Below are positions 54,467 to 63,460 of a DNA stretch of 64,000 nucleotides, piece after piece. Numbering within the stretch: position 1 is the first letter of the stretch; each line of letters starts with the position of its first letter. Source of the stretch: Paenibacillus rubinfantis (GTDB taxonomy: Bacteria; Bacillota; Bacilli; Paenibacillales; Paenibacillaceae); contig NZ_LN909065.1 in the NCBI RefSeq assembly GCF_001486505.1, positions 372,001 through 436,000 of the forward strand. Reading direction: 5' to 3'. The position numbers and the translations under genes are program-made. Below the pieces are notes generated by a model. It had not been told where the DNA came from, searched no databases, and was given only the letters and a program-made list of their open reading frames with translations.

Positions 54467-54494
54467 ATCTTATGTACCAGATGCGAGAATATGA
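54467..54494 (-). promoter_or_regulatory. Candidate SigE promoter of spoIVA
   Basis: Minus strand TCATATT (54488-54494), 13-base spacer, CATAAGAT (54467-54474), close to the SigE consensus [15 protein letters not shown]. SpoIVA is a known mother-cell SigE gene. Spacing is one base short and the leader would be about 185 bases, so this needs support. Confidence 0.45.
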
Positions 54495-54635
54495 CGGTTA
54501 ACACCGTCCAAGCCCGTTTTTTTTGCGAGGCCGCTCATTCAACCCGAACAAGGCGGGCACTTAACCGCCATACTCCCATTTGTATGAGTCTATCGGAAAA
54601 AGTATGACGCCCCGAAGAGAGGAAGAACCTCATTA

Positions 54636-54676
54636 GCAAAAAGAAGCCTTTCGGAAAGAGTCCGAAAGGCTTCTTC
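54636..54676. terminator. Terminator of the yphF-like gene
   Basis: GAAGCCTTTCGGA (54642-54654) pairs perfectly with TCCGAAAGGCTTC (54661-54673), with A-run left and TTC-rich right flank; stops minus-strand transcripts just after the gene. Confidence 0.85.
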
Positions 54677-54679
54677 ATA

Positions 54680-55435
54680 TTAGCCGGCGTCAGGCACCGG
54701 TTCACTCCCGTTCCAACGATAAGGCAGCGATTTGACCGGAACAAACGCCGAGCGGTCCGTTAACCAGGTACGCAGATCCTCATCGCCTTGCGGGGGGGTA
54801 TCTGACTGATCGATCGCCTGCATCATATCAAAGGCATAATCCACATATACCTGACCCTCTGCATCCATTAGATAGGGGAGGGTCTCCCCGGAGTATACGC
54901 TTGGCAGGGCTAGGCTCTCAGCCTGCAGCAACGCGAGACTGACAGTATGTAAGCCCGGATAGGTCTCCTCGGCAGCCTCATGCGGCAGGGCACCCCCATG
55001 GCTGGATTGGTAGGTCATCACTTTCCGCTGGATATCGTTCACCTTCTGCACCGTGTTTAAATCCATCACTTTCACCGTGGGGTTAGTCTCCTCATCGATC
55101 ACGAGAAAATACACGCTCCCGCCTTGCTCGAAGGCCGCGGCCGGTATTTCTTCGAGGTAGCCCTCCCGCTTCAATTGGTTCAAGTCGATCCGGTACTTCT
55201 CGTACCGCGGGGTTTCCTCTCCGGCCGTGATGATCGGCAAGATTCCCTTGTCGTCCTGAAAGCGGTCCAAAGCCCGCTGGATCCGGTCTACGCTCTCCAT
55301 ATAGGAAACCGGGCCGCTTTGCTGCCTATCCCCGCGATACAAACACCCCGACAACAGGGAGGCCGTAAACATCAATAAGACAAGCAATACCGCCGATCGG
55401 ACGCAAGTCTGCTTCAAAAAAGATAATTTCACCAT
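54680..55435 (-). CDS. Lipoprotein (YphF-like by position)
   Basis: A 251-residue predicted lipoprotein: signal peptide SAVLLVLLMFTASLLSGC with the lipobox LLSGC near residue 31, then a soluble extracytoplasmic region (SYMESVDRIQRALDRFQDDK; DLNTVQKVNDIQRKVMTYQS). It lies directly before spoIVA as yphF does in B. subtilis, a putative lipoprotein gene of unknown role. Sequence-level homology is not proven by eye. Confidence 0.7.
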   Translation of the reverse strand: MVKLSFLKQTCVRSAVLLVLLMFTASLLSGCLYRGDRQQSGPVSYMESVDRIQRALDRFQDDKGILPIITAGEETPRYEKYRIDLNQLKREGYLEEIPAAAFEQGGSVYFLVIDEETNPTVKVMDLNTVQKVNDIQRKVMTYQSSHGGALPHEAAEETYPGLHTVSLALLQAESLALPSVYSGETLPYLMDAEGQVYVDYAFDMMQAIDQSDTPPQGDEDLRTWLTDRSAFVPVKSLPYRWNGSEPVPDAG

Positions 55436-55465
55436 GTTGAAATCCTCACTTTGTCCCCTTCATCC

Positions 55466-55816
55466 TCACCATAATTCCTCTTCGTCCCGCTGCCGTTCCA
55501 ACTGCTTACGAATTGCCGCCTTAAGCGGGTCCTCCGGCAGCTGCACGGCCACTTCGCCGCAAACCTTCGCTTGGCATGCCAGCCGAACCCCCTGCTCCAA
55601 CAGAGGGCCTAGCTTGCGCCGTTCGGCCTCGCTGGGCGGAGATAACGCCACGGCTTGCTCCGGATCAACCTGAACTTTACACATTAAGCAGCCGGCATTA
55701 CCGCCGCAGCGAGTCGCAATCCGGATCCTCGCCTCGCTGGATGCCCTTAATACCGTCGTTCCCGGCCGAACCTGCACGGTTTTCCCTGACGGCAGAAACG
55801 TGATGCGCTCCCCCAC
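55466..55816 (-). CDS. 2Fe-2S ferredoxin-like protein
   Basis: A 116-residue plant-type ferredoxin fold. FLPSGKTVQVRPGTTVLRAS opens the beta-grasp domain; CGGNAGCLMC (C-x5-C-x2-C) near residue 36 and a fourth Cys in VRLACQAKVCGEV complete the cluster site. The C-terminus is charged. Of two neighbouring GTG codons I prefer 55816, six bases from AAGGAG, which itself overlaps the stop of the preceding gene; 55819 is equally in frame. Redox partner unknown. Confidence 0.8.
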   Translation of the reverse strand: MGERITFLPSGKTVQVRPGTTVLRASSEARIRIATRCGGNAGCLMCKVQVDPEQAVALSPPSEAERRKLGPLLEQGVRLACQAKVCGEVAVQLPEDPLKAAIRKQLERQRDEEELW

Positions 55817-55826
55817 CACGCGCTCC

Positions 55827-56465
55827 TTAAGCTTCCCCGCCGCGATGCTCGCGCCAAGGACGGGAAAGCAGCGGACGGTCCAACAACTCAGCCAGACGTC
55901 CAACCAGTTCTGCCGACCACTCATTTCGTTTCAGCAGCTCGTCCAGCAACGGCATGTGCCGCTCCGGTTCCCGGCGGATCATGGCGGCGATCGCCAAATA
56001 ACGGTCCGGCCGCTCCCTCAGCAGGTTAAAGACCAATTCATGAGCAAGCGGCATCACCGAAAGGGCGGTATCCCGCAGCGTCACGCGCTGCGCTGCCGGC
56101 GCCAGTATCAGGTCAACCTCGGTTCGATATAAGGCCCTTGCGGTCCGGACTTCAAAGCCGCCTACCAGCTCAACCGTCGATTCCCCAATACGATAGTGGC
56201 TTAACTGAGAGCTGTATAACCCACTCCGGTCATGGCGCGGTTGATCCGTCGCAAACGGTTGGAGACGCTCGTGCAGCCGGGCTGCGGTCGCAAGATCGGC
56301 GTACACGTCGATGTCTCGCGGTGCCGCTGCAAGGGAGACTCCCTGCAGCCACAAGCCGCAGCTGCCGCCCAGCAGCCAGGCGCCTTCCACCTCTGCACAG
56401 CTGTCGGCTAACGTACATAAGGCTTGCGTCAATTCAGCATAAGCCTTGCTTTCTTGTTGTTGCAT
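55827..56465 (-). CDS. Nucleotidyltransferase-fold protein
   Basis: A 212-residue protein. AWLLGGSCGLWLQG near residue 30 and PRDIDVYAD near 50 form the GS...DxD pattern of the minimal nucleotidyltransferase fold (AbiEii/MNT-like); TVELVGGFEV may carry the third acid. It may be enzymatically active on a nucleotide or RNA substrate, but no partner toxin/antitoxin gene is adjacent. Translation is coupled to the downstream ferredoxin-like gene. Confidence 0.7.
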   Translation of the reverse strand: MQQQESKAYAELTQALCTLADSCAEVEGAWLLGGSCGLWLQGVSLAAAPRDIDVYADLATAARLHERLQPFATDQPRHDRSGLYSSQLSHYRIGESTVELVGGFEVRTARALYRTEVDLILAPAAQRVTLRDTALSVMPLAHELVFNLLRERPDRYLAIAAMIRREPERHMPLLDELLKRNEWSAELVGRLAELLDRPLLSRPWREHRGGEA

Positions 56466-56508
56466 TCCTTTTCCTCTTCTCTCGGGTTCCGTGTTGTGAA
56501 GGTTCCTC

Positions 56509-56688
56509 TTAAGTTATCGACACAAGTCCGGTCAGAAAACCCGCCAGCATAATGATAAAGGCAAGCAGCGATAAAACTCCCCTGACAATCCCTTTGGTTT
56601 TCGTCCGTGCGAACGTGATCACAAAGACGGAAATCCCCATGATCAACACGGCCGCGATCGATAGCCACATTTTCGTCATTGCATCCAT
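56509..56688 (-). CDS. yphE: Small DUF2768 membrane protein (YphE-like)
   Basis: A 59-residue protein beginning MDAMTKMWLSIAAVLIMGIS with two transmembrane helices (about 8-26 and 38-57) separated by a basic loop ARTKTKGIVRG. This is the pattern of DUF2768/YphE, which lies between gpsA and spoIVA in B. subtilis. AGGAG is ten bases upstream. Function unknown. Confidence 0.75.
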   Translation of the reverse strand: MDAMTKMWLSIAAVLIMGISVFVITFARTKTKGIVRGVLSLLAFIIMLAGFLTGLVSIT

Positions 56689-56797
56689 GAGTTTGAATCT
56701 CCTACTCTTTTTTTGCTTTAATATGATCCATATTATAGCATTATGCAGCTTTTCAGGCTACGCAACGTTCGGGATTTCCATTAATGGCCGGAACGTA

Positions 56798-56830
56798 AAC
56801 AAAGCCCCGCGGCAAACGACCGCAGAGCTT
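56798..56830 (-). terminator. Terminator downstream of spoVIF
   Basis: Minus strand AGCTCTGCGG pairs with CCGCGGGGCT around TCGTTTG, followed by TTTGTTT. Two stem mismatches. Confidence 0.6.
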
Positions 56831-56854
56831 AGGGGCAACAAGGAAACCGTATGA

Positions 56855-57127
56855 TTATTTCTTGATCATTAATTTCATCAAGGCTTCCATATTGGATGGA
56901 TTCATGCCGCTCTTTTTCACGGCGTTCACAATCTCCTGAATCGTAGTTTCCGATACGGGGACTTTCGCCATCGCCGATACTTGCTTGATTAGCTTCCGCA
57001 ATTCGGCTTCATTTTGCATCGTTGACGGCTTGACGGTGCTGGCCAGCTTTTTGACCGAGCCTTCCGAAATGGTTTTGCCCGACTTTTTGTTGATGGCATT
57101 CAGGGCCTCTTTGGATATTTTGCTCAC
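56855..57127 (-). CDS. spoVIF: Stage VI sporulation protein F
   Basis: SpoVIF is a small sporulation protein needed for late coat assembly. The 90-residue protein matches the family closely: SKISKEALNAINKKSGKTIS, KLASTVKPSTMQNEAELRKL and VNAVKKSGMNPSNMEALMKL. GTG 57127 lies seven bases after GGAGG; the longer ATG form would extend through the ribosome site. It is near other sporulation genes (spoIVA). Confidence 0.85.
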   Translation of the reverse strand: MSKISKEALNAINKKSGKTISEGSVKKLASTVKPSTMQNEAELRKLIKQVSAMAKVPVSETTIQEIVNAVKKSGMNPSNMEALMKLMIKK

Positions 57128-57445
57128 GCTATCGCCTCCTCCGCTGTCCTCTTCAACCAATGTATGAGGAGGCGAGGGCGATGGTGATATTATCCCAACA
57201 AAACGGGCTGTCGTCTTTTAATCACGAAGCCAGAAATTATTACTTCCCATTCAATAACAGTTCAAAAGTCGGCTTTTCAGCACCGAGAAGGTTGGATGAA
57301 GCTAGGGACCGAGCAGCGGAGCGTAGGTGAGCCTACGTGAGCAGCGGAGGGCCCTGGGTGAATTCAAGATTCGATGTCGAATCCTCATCTTTGAACTTAC
57401 TTCGTGATCAAAAGTCGAGGTTTGAACTTCCCCTTGAACTTCCTC
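57128..57445. other. Gap between spoVIF and gpsA
   Basis: It contains the long copy of a dispersed repeat (57264-57385) and no believable gene. The stretch before spoVIF (57165-57240) is AT-rich and may hold its sporulation promoter. Confidence 0.5.
57264..57385 (+). repeat. Dispersed palindromic repeat, copy 3, with 58-bp insert
   Basis: Matches copy 2 (52691-52760) from AAGTCGGCTTTTCAGCACCG to TTGGATGAAGC, then carries 58 extra bases (57303-57360), then resumes AATTCAAGATTCGA. The insert is itself symmetrical: direct repeats GAGCAGCGGAG at about 57311 and 57339 flank GCGTAGG-TGAG-CCTACG, and the outer ends read AGGGACC and GGGCCCT. Confidence 0.75.
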
Positions 57446-58486
57446 TCAGGTGTGCCATTGTTCCCAGGTTTCTAGGGACATGACTTCCATCTCCGTTTTC
57501 CGGTCGCGACCCATCAACGCCTCTACGGCGGTACGCGGATCTAGACCCTCGAACAGAACGTGGTACAGCTGCGCTGCAATCGGCATTTGCACTTGATATT
57601 TCTCGGAAATGGCGTGAGCGGCTTTCGTTGTGCGGATGCCTTCCACGACCATGCCCATCTGGTTTAATACGGTCTCCAGCGGCTTGCCTTCGCCCAGCAT
57701 AAACCCGGCCCGCCAGTTCCGGCTGTGCTGGCTGGTCGCGGTCACGACAAGGTCGCCGATCCCAGCCAACCCGGCAAACGTCAGCGGATTGGCCCCCATC
57801 TCAACGCCGACCCGCGTAATTTCAGCTAACCCGCGGGTGAGCAGCGCCGCTTTGGCGTTGTCGCCGTACCCCAAGCCATCGGACATCCCTGCGCCTAGAG
57901 CAATGATATTCTTCAGCGCCCCGGCGAGCTCCACTCCAACCATATCGCGGTTCGTATATACGCGGAAATAAGGATTCATGAACAGGTCCTGAGCCAGTTC
58001 GGCCTGGGATGCGATCTGTGAAGCGACAACAACTGTGGTTGGGCAACGTTTGACCACTTCCTCCGCGTGGCTTGGTCCGGACATGACGACAATCCGCCCC
58101 TCCTCACAACCGAGCTCCTCAGCGATCACCGTCGACATCCGCTTCATGCTCTCGATCTCAAAACCTTTGGTGGCATGCACCACCAGCATATCCTCATGCC
58201 AAAAGGGCTTTAATGCCTTAGCCACCTCGCGTACGGCCGAGGACGGAGCAACCATCACGACCGCTTTGGCGCCGTGTACGGCAGTCTCCATATCGGTGGT
58301 CGCAATTAACCTTGGGGAGAGGTCAACTCCGGGCAAAAACCGTTCATTCCGATGCTTCGTATTGATTTCTTCCTGTTGCGCTATGTTGCGCGTCCACAAG
58401 GCGACTTCCATGTCTTTGTCAGCGAGCACGCTGGCAAGTGCCGTTCCCCAACTGCCCGCCACCAGCACGGCGGCTTTATTAGACAA
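57446..58486 (-). CDS. gpsA: NAD(P)H-dependent glycerol-3-phosphate dehydrogenase GpsA
   Basis: GpsA makes sn-glycerol 3-phosphate for phospholipids. The 346-residue protein has VLVAGSWGTALASVLADK (dinucleotide loop), VHATKGFE, MSGPSHAEEV, GALKNIIALGAGMSDGLGYG with the catalytic Lys and GEGKPLETVL. It overlaps plsY by eight bases; together they supply and acylate glycerol 3-phosphate. Confidence 0.96.
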   Translation of the reverse strand: MSNKAAVLVAGSWGTALASVLADKDMEVALWTRNIAQQEEINTKHRNERFLPGVDLSPRLIATTDMETAVHGAKAVVMVAPSSAVREVAKALKPFWHEDMLVVHATKGFEIESMKRMSTVIAEELGCEEGRIVVMSGPSHAEEVVKRCPTTVVVASQIASQAELAQDLFMNPYFRVYTNRDMVGVELAGALKNIIALGAGMSDGLGYGDNAKAALLTRGLAEITRVGVEMGANPLTFAGLAGIGDLVVTATSQHSRNWRAGFMLGEGKPLETVLNQMGMVVEGIRTTKAAHAISEKYQVQMPIAAQLYHVLFEGLDPRTAVEALMGRDRKTEMEVMSLETWEQWHT

Positions 58487-59090
58487 CGCGATCTCCTCCT
58501 TTGGAACCCAGCTTATTTTCTTTGCCGTGCACGATTTTCACGATATTCGTGCGATGTCTCCAGAAGGCGAATACACAGATGATGAGACTCGTCCAGAAAT
58601 AAGGGCCAAATTCGCCGGAGACCGCCAGGAAAATCGGCGTCAAAAAGACGAAGATAAGTGAACCAAGCGAGACGTACCGGGTAATAACGATCGATAATAT
58701 CGCGATAATCCCCGCGTACAACGCCGGGAAGAAGAACAGGGTAGCCATCACACCAATCGTGGTAGCGATCCCTTTTCCACCGCGAAAGCGGAAATAGAGC
58801 GGCCAGTTGTGGCCGATGATAGCGGCGATCCCGCAGAGTGCTGCGGTCCATTCCACACCGTCTCCCAGCCAGCGGCCGATCCAAACCGCCGCGATCCCCT
58901 TGAGCACATCCAGCGCCAGCACCAGGATGGCCGGGCCTTTCCCCAATACGCGAAGCGTGTTGGTCGCTCCCGCATTGCCGCTGCCGTGCTGACGAATGTC
59001 GATTCCTTTAAGCGCCTTCGCCAACACGACACTGAAGCTAACCGAACCAAGCAAATAACAAACGATTACAGCTACTACGGGTAAAATCAC
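58479..59090 (-). CDS. plsY: Acyl-phosphate glycerol-3-phosphate acyltransferase PlsY
   Basis: PlsY acylates glycerol 3-phosphate using acyl-phosphate, the first membrane step of phospholipid synthesis. The 203-residue, five-helix protein shows GSVSFSVVLAKALKGIDIRQ, HGSGNAGATNTLRVLGKGPA and HNWPLYFRFRGGKGIATTIG, the three conserved loops. Precedes gpsA. Confidence 0.95.
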   Translation of the reverse strand: MILPVVAVIVCYLLGSVSFSVVLAKALKGIDIRQHGSGNAGATNTLRVLGKGPAILVLALDVLKGIAAVWIGRWLGDGVEWTAALCGIAAIIGHNWPLYFRFRGGKGIATTIGVMATLFFFPALYAGIIAILSIVITRYVSLGSLIFVFLTPIFLAVSGEFGPYFWTSLIICVFAFWRHRTNIVKIVHGKENKLGSKGGDRVV

Positions 59091-59101
59091 TCTATTCTCC
59101 C

Positions 59102-60424
59102 CTAACCTTCATCAGACTTACGACGTGTAAACAGCCGGATTGGTGTTCCCTCAAAATCGAACGCGGCCCGAATTTTATTCTCCAAATACCGTTCATAGGA
59201 GAAGTGCATCAGCTCCGGATCGTTGACGAACACCACAATCGTCGGCGGTTTGACCGCGACTTGCGTCACATAGTTGATCCGCAGACGCCGTCCCTTATCC
59301 GTAGGCGGAGGATTAATGGCGATGGCATCGGACACAACATCGTTTAACAGATGGGTTTGCACACGTTTGGTATGCTGATCCGCTACATGTTGAACCACCG
59401 GCAACAGTTTGTGTAAGCGCTGCTTCGTTTTGGCCGACAAGAAGACAACCGGTGCGTAGGTCATGAATAGAAAATGGTCGCGGATTTTTTGCTCGAATTG
59501 ATGCATGGTTTTATCGTCTTTCTCAACCACGTCCCATTTGTTCACGACGAAAATGGAAGCTTTACCCGCTTCGTAGGCATATCCGGCGATATGCTTATCC
59601 TGCTCGATGATACCTTCCTCGCCGTTGATCAGCACCAGTACCACATCCGCCCGCTCGATTGCTTTCATCGCGCGCATGACGCTGTATTTCTCCGTCGTTT
59701 CATATACCTTCCCGCGCTTCCGCATACCGGCCGTATCGATCAGCACATAACGCTGGCCATCCTTCTCAAAAGGCGTATCGATCGCATCGCGCGTAGTTCC
59801 CGCAATATCGCTGACGATAACCCGCTCTTCTCCAAGAATCGCGTTCACCAACGAGGATTTGCCGACATTAGGCCGCCCGATCAGAGCGACGCGGATCACA
59901 TCCTCATCGTACTCGTCATCCGCCAGTTCCGGCAGATTGTCGGCAATCGCGTCAAGCAGGTCGCCGATTCCGGTGCCGTGGCTTCCCGAAACTCCGATCG
60001 GATCTCCAAAACCCAAGTTGTAAAATTCGTAGATGTTATCGACGCGGCCGATATTATCCACCTTATTTACGGCAACGATCACCGGCTTGCCCGAACGATA
60101 CAGCAAATTGGCAACTTCCTCGTCCGATGACGTCACCCCCGCTTTGGCGTCGCACATAAATACGATCACGTCCGCCTCTTCGATGGCCAGCTCCGCCTGC
60201 ATGCGGATCGATTTTAAAATCGGCTCCTCATCGTCGAGCTCAATCCCCCCGGTATCGATGATGCTGAACGCTTTCCCGTTCCATTCCGATGCGCCGTAAA
60301 TCCGGTCACGCGTGATCCCAGGCTTGTCTTCAACAATAGCCAGACGGTCTCCAATTATCCGATTAAATATCGTGGATTTCCCCACGTTTGGCCTCCCTAC
60401 AATGGCCACAACGGGTCTTGCCAT
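59102..60424 (-). CDS. der: Ribosome-assembly GTPase Der (EngA)
   Basis: Der has two tandem GTPase domains and a KH-like C-terminus and acts in 50S assembly. In this 440-residue protein the P-loops are [14 protein letters not shown] near residue 9 and [14 protein letters not shown] near 185; switch motifs DTGG and DTAG and the N/TKxD motifs NKVD and NKWD are present. ATG 60424 keeps seven bases from AGGAGGG; the ATG two codons earlier is too close. Confidence 0.97.
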   Translation of the reverse strand: MARPVVAIVGRPNVGKSTIFNRIIGDRLAIVEDKPGITRDRIYGASEWNGKAFSIIDTGGIELDDEEPILKSIRMQAELAIEEADVIVFMCDAKAGVTSSDEEVANLLYRSGKPVIVAVNKVDNIGRVDNIYEFYNLGFGDPIGVSGSHGTGIGDLLDAIADNLPELADDEYDEDVIRVALIGRPNVGKSSLVNAILGEERVIVSDIAGTTRDAIDTPFEKDGQRYVLIDTAGMRKRGKVYETTEKYSVMRAMKAIERADVVLVLINGEEGIIEQDKHIAGYAYEAGKASIFVVNKWDVVEKDDKTMHQFEQKIRDHFLFMTYAPVVFLSAKTKQRLHKLLPVVQHVADQHTKRVQTHLLNDVVSDAIAINPPPTDKGRRLRINYVTQVAVKPPTIVVFVNDPELMHFSYERYLENKIRAAFDFEGTPIRLFTRRKSDEG

Positions 60425-60563
60425 AGACATCCCTCCTAATTCGTATTTTTCAACCCTTACAAGTCGTTTTCATTTCTTCTATATAGGTTTCACTCGTTTG
60501 TTTGCGGATACACGTTATTCATCATAGCAAAAAAACGATGGCTTGGCTAACTCGGGGAACAAA

Positions 60564-60600
60564 CAAAAAACGGCGAACCCGCTTCTTCAGGGTCCGCCGA
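60564..60600 (-). terminator. Terminator of the rpsA homologue
   Basis: Minus strand CGGCGGACCC-TGAAGAAGC-GGGTTCGCCG followed by TTTTTTG, 23 bases past the gene. Confidence 0.85.
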
Positions 60601-60622
60601 TGTTCGAGCTACATTTACCTGA

Positions 60623-61858
60623 TTATTTCAGTTTGCTGAGTTTGTCGCCGAAGCGTTCGCCCAGCGTGATGCTCAGGCCTTGGTTGCTCAGCGATACGTT
60701 AGGGTTGTCGCCCAAATCTTCTTTTCTCACGCTGCTGCCTTTGGAAGGTCTTTCACTCTTCGGTGCAGGAGCCGGAGCTTCTTCCGTTTCCTTGATGCTG
60801 AGGCTTACCCGTTTTTCGCTTGGGTTCACGTCAAGCACCTTCACCTGTACCGTTTGGCCTTCTTTCAGCACTTCATGCGGAGTACCGATATGTTTATGGG
60901 AAATTTGAGAGATATGAACAAGTCCTTCTACCCCCGGTGCAATTTCCACGAAAGCGCCAAAGTTCACGAGGCGTTTCACTTCGCCGCTGACGATGTCACC
61001 GGTGTGGAATTGCTCGGCCGCAGTATCCCAAGGACCCGGTTGTGCCGCTTTGATCGAGAGGCTGATTTTGCCTTTTTCCGGATCGACTTTAAGTACCTTA
61101 ACGTTCACTTTGTCGCCTTCGGACAGGACATCAGCTGGCTTGTCGACATGGTTCCAAGCGATTTCGGATACGTGTACCAATCCGTCTACGCCGCCTACAT
61201 CAACAAATGCACCAAATTGAGTCAAGCGTTGAACCGTTCCTTCGAGAACTTGACCTTCTTTCAAGTCAGCCATAACCTTCAGTTTGTTCGCTTCGAACTC
61301 TTCGTCAAGCACATCCTTTTGGGAAAGGATCACTTTGTTGTTCTCGCGATCAAGTTCTTTAACTTTCACGCGCAGCGTACGGCCTTTATAGTCGCTGAAA
61401 TCCTCAACGAAGTGGCGCTCCACCATCGATGCCGGAATGAAGCCGCGTACGCCTACGTCAGCAACAATCCCGCCTTTAACGACGTCAGCCACCGTTACTT
61501 CAAACGTTTCGCCGTTTTGGAACTTGTTCTCCAGCTCTTCCCAAGCGTTCTCGCTGTCGATCGCGCGTTTGGAAAGCACCAGGCGCTCCTTCTCGTCGTC
61601 GATGCTGACCACTTTCGTTTCGACTTCCTGACCTACTGCTACAGCGTCTGCAGCGTTGTCCAGGTGTACGGAGGACAGCTCACGGATAGGAATAACACCG
61701 TCGTATTTATATCCAATGCTTACGTAAGCTTGGTTATCTTCGATTTTGACGATCGTTCCTTTGACGGTGTCCCCTTTTTTCAAAGAGACGATTTGTTCCA
61801 TCTCATCCTGGCTTGCGACTTCCGCAGCTTCTTGAACATTTTTTGTTTCTTCCGACAT
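60623..61858 (-). CDS. rpsA: S1-domain RNA-binding protein (30S ribosomal protein S1 homologue, YpfD)
   Basis: A 411-residue protein with four S1 RNA-binding domains (about 20-88, 105-172, 190-260, 275-345; GDTVKGTIVKIEDNQAYVSI, then EGTVQRLTQFGAFVDVGGVD and SGEVKRLVNFGAFVEIAPGV). This is the short Firmicute S1 homologue that is not strictly a ribosomal constituent. Glu-rich N-terminus and a Ser/Pro-rich linker near 355-375. It stands between cmk-plsC and der, as in B. subtilis. Confidence 0.92.
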   Translation of the reverse strand: MSEETKNVQEAAEVASQDEMEQIVSLKKGDTVKGTIVKIEDNQAYVSIGYKYDGVIPIRELSSVHLDNAADAVAVGQEVETKVVSIDDEKERLVLSKRAIDSENAWEELENKFQNGETFEVTVADVVKGGIVADVGVRGFIPASMVERHFVEDFSDYKGRTLRVKVKELDRENNKVILSQKDVLDEEFEANKLKVMADLKEGQVLEGTVQRLTQFGAFVDVGGVDGLVHVSEIAWNHVDKPADVLSEGDKVNVKVLKVDPEKGKISLSIKAAQPGPWDTAAEQFHTGDIVSGEVKRLVNFGAFVEIAPGVEGLVHISQISHKHIGTPHEVLKEGQTVQVKVLDVNPSEKRVSLSIKETEEAPAPAPKSERPSKGSSVRKEDLGDNPNVSLSNQGLSITLGERFGDKLSKLK

Positions 61859-62059
61859 GTCAATAACCTCCTCAATTCAAAAACCCATTTATTTAAACCC
61901 GCTCTAAAGGTTGTTCAAAAAGTCATCTTTGGCTCATGAAGCAAAAACCTGACTTTCCAAACTTCCACTTGTAGCGAAGTTCAAAACTTGCCTTTAAGGT
62001 ATAGCTTCCCTAATGTCTTCCGCCTTCATGCATCCCATCCGGGTAAAGGCAAGAAGAAA
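61859..62059. other. rpsA upstream region
   Basis: It holds GAGGAGG for rpsA and a few hundred bases of AT-rich leader. I could not fix a promoter pair and see no gene. A CTTCATGCATCCCATCC-like stretch faintly echoes the dispersed repeat but is too diverged to call. Confidence 0.35.
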
Positions 62060-62641
62060 TTAACGTTTCTTGAGCTCGGCGATGCTGGCCATAATTTTCT
62101 CCGTGGCCCGCTCGGCCGCGTCAGGCCCGCCGCTTTCTTTGAATTCCGTTAGATCTACCGGTGGTCCGTATACGACGCGCATTTTTTGAAACATTTTATA
62201 AGTGCCAATAATCGCGACCGGAATCACCGTTGCGTCGCTGCGGAGCGCGAAGGTTGCCGCCCCTTTCTTGCCGATCATACTCTCCTCGGCCCCTTTAACC
62301 CGTCGGCCTTCAGGAAAAATACCCATCACATGGCCATTGCGGAGCAGAGTTAGCGAGGTCTTGATCGATTCTTTGCTCACGCCTCCCCGCTTAACGGGAA
62401 AAGCGCCGAGCTGTCGGATCAGCCAACCGAAACCGAAGACTTGAAACAGCTCCTGTTTGGCCATAAAATGCACCTTGCGTTTCAACATGATACCGATGGT
62501 CGGCGGATCAAGCAAGGCGATGTGGTTGGAGCACAAGAGCACTCCACCCTCACTTGGGATATGTTCCAAGCCGGTAACTTCAAGACGAAAAGCCAGCTTG
62601 TAGAGGATCCGAAGTACACTTCGACAAAAACGATAGATCAT
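62060..62641 (-). CDS. plsC: 1-acylglycerol-3-phosphate O-acyltransferase PlsC
   Basis: PlsC adds the second acyl chain to make phosphatidic acid at the membrane. The 193-residue protein has the catalytic block SNHIALLDPPTIG (H-x4-D) near residue 37, the KRGGVSKES stretch, and FPEGRRVKGAEES near 105. A single hydrophobic N-terminal part. Six bases downstream of cmk, likely one operon. Confidence 0.94.
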   Translation of the reverse strand: MIYRFCRSVLRILYKLAFRLEVTGLEHIPSEGGVLLCSNHIALLDPPTIGIMLKRKVHFMAKQELFQVFGFGWLIRQLGAFPVKRGGVSKESIKTSLTLLRNGHVMGIFPEGRRVKGAEESMIGKKGAATFALRSDATVIPVAIIGTYKMFQKMRVVYGPPVDLTEFKESGGPDAAERATEKIMASIAELKKR

Positions 62642-62647
62642 TCAGGT

Positions 62648-63346
62648 TCAACTCTCACTTCCATAGGTTCTGCACAAAGATACGATATGGTCGGCCACCT
62701 CGTCCAAGGTCATGTGCGTCGTATCCAACAATCGGGCATCCTCCGCCTGGCGCAGTGGGGAAACCTCCCGCTCCCGGTCCAGCCGGTCCCGCTCCTCGAT
62801 CGATCGCACGAGCTCTTCGAACGAAATTTCGTCCTGCTCTTTCATTTCCTTGTACCGGCGGCGTGCCCGCTCCTCAACGCTCGCGGTCATAAACACCTTC
62901 ACTTCCGCATCGGGTAAAACGCAAGTGCCGATATCGCGTCCATCCATGACGACGCCTTTGCGCAAAGCCATTTGCCGCTGCAAAGAGACAAGCCGTTCGC
63001 GCAGCCCCTCGATTTGCGCATATCGGGACACCTGGGCATTCACGGCCAACGAGCGGATTTGCTCCGTAACGTCCTGACCGTTCACCCGAACCTGTTGTCC
63101 TTGATCTCCGGGCAACAATTCAATATCCAGTTCAGGTAAATCACGCAGCACTTTGTCCACTTCGTCCGGTCCGACACCCTTCTGCAGAAAATGCCATGTC
63201 GCTGCCCGGTACATCGCACCTGTATCGACATACACATAATGCAATCTGCCGGCAACCATTCGAGCTATCGTACTTTTCCCTGCCCCCGCAGGACCGTCGA
63301 TCGCGATGTTGATTTTATCATGGGTTGTAGACGTCTCGCTTGCCAA
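62648..63346 (-). CDS. cmk: Cytidylate kinase Cmk
   Basis: Cmk phosphorylates CMP and dCMP. The 232-residue protein has AIDGPAGAGKSTIARMVAGR (P-loop), YVDTGAMYRAATW, MDGRDIGTCVLP and SVEERARRRYKEM. No ATG suits; the TTG at 63346 is nine bases from AGGAGG and fits best, although a TTG at 63364 overlapping the ribosome site is possible. Confidence 0.95.
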   Translation of the reverse strand: MASETSTTHDKINIAIDGPAGAGKSTIARMVAGRLHYVYVDTGAMYRAATWHFLQKGVGPDEVDKVLRDLPELDIELLPGDQGQQVRVNGQDVTEQIRSLAVNAQVSRYAQIEGLRERLVSLQRQMALRKGVVMDGRDIGTCVLPDAEVKVFMTASVEERARRRYKEMKEQDEISFEELVRSIEERDRLDREREVSPLRQAEDARLLDTTHMTLDEVADHIVSLCRTYGSES

Positions 63347-63378
63347 AGGGGCATTCCTCCTCAAAACAAATCCTCAAG

Positions 63379-63400
63379 AAAAAAGCAGGCATTGCCTGCG
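63379..63400 (-). terminator. Terminator between ypfB and cmk
   Basis: Minus strand GCAGGC-AAT-GCCTGC followed by six T; it ends the upstream ypfA-ypfB transcript just before the cmk start region. Confidence 0.75.
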
Positions 63401-63460
63401 ACGTGAAAATTATACCACAGATAGCAAAGGGATGCAAAAGAATCGCACTCGCGTCTGTGT

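Noticed and set aside
60680..61939. 419-codon plus-strand frame opposite rpsA
   Set aside because: Antisense image of a conserved S1-domain gene; low-complexity Phe/Val composition typical of shadow frames.
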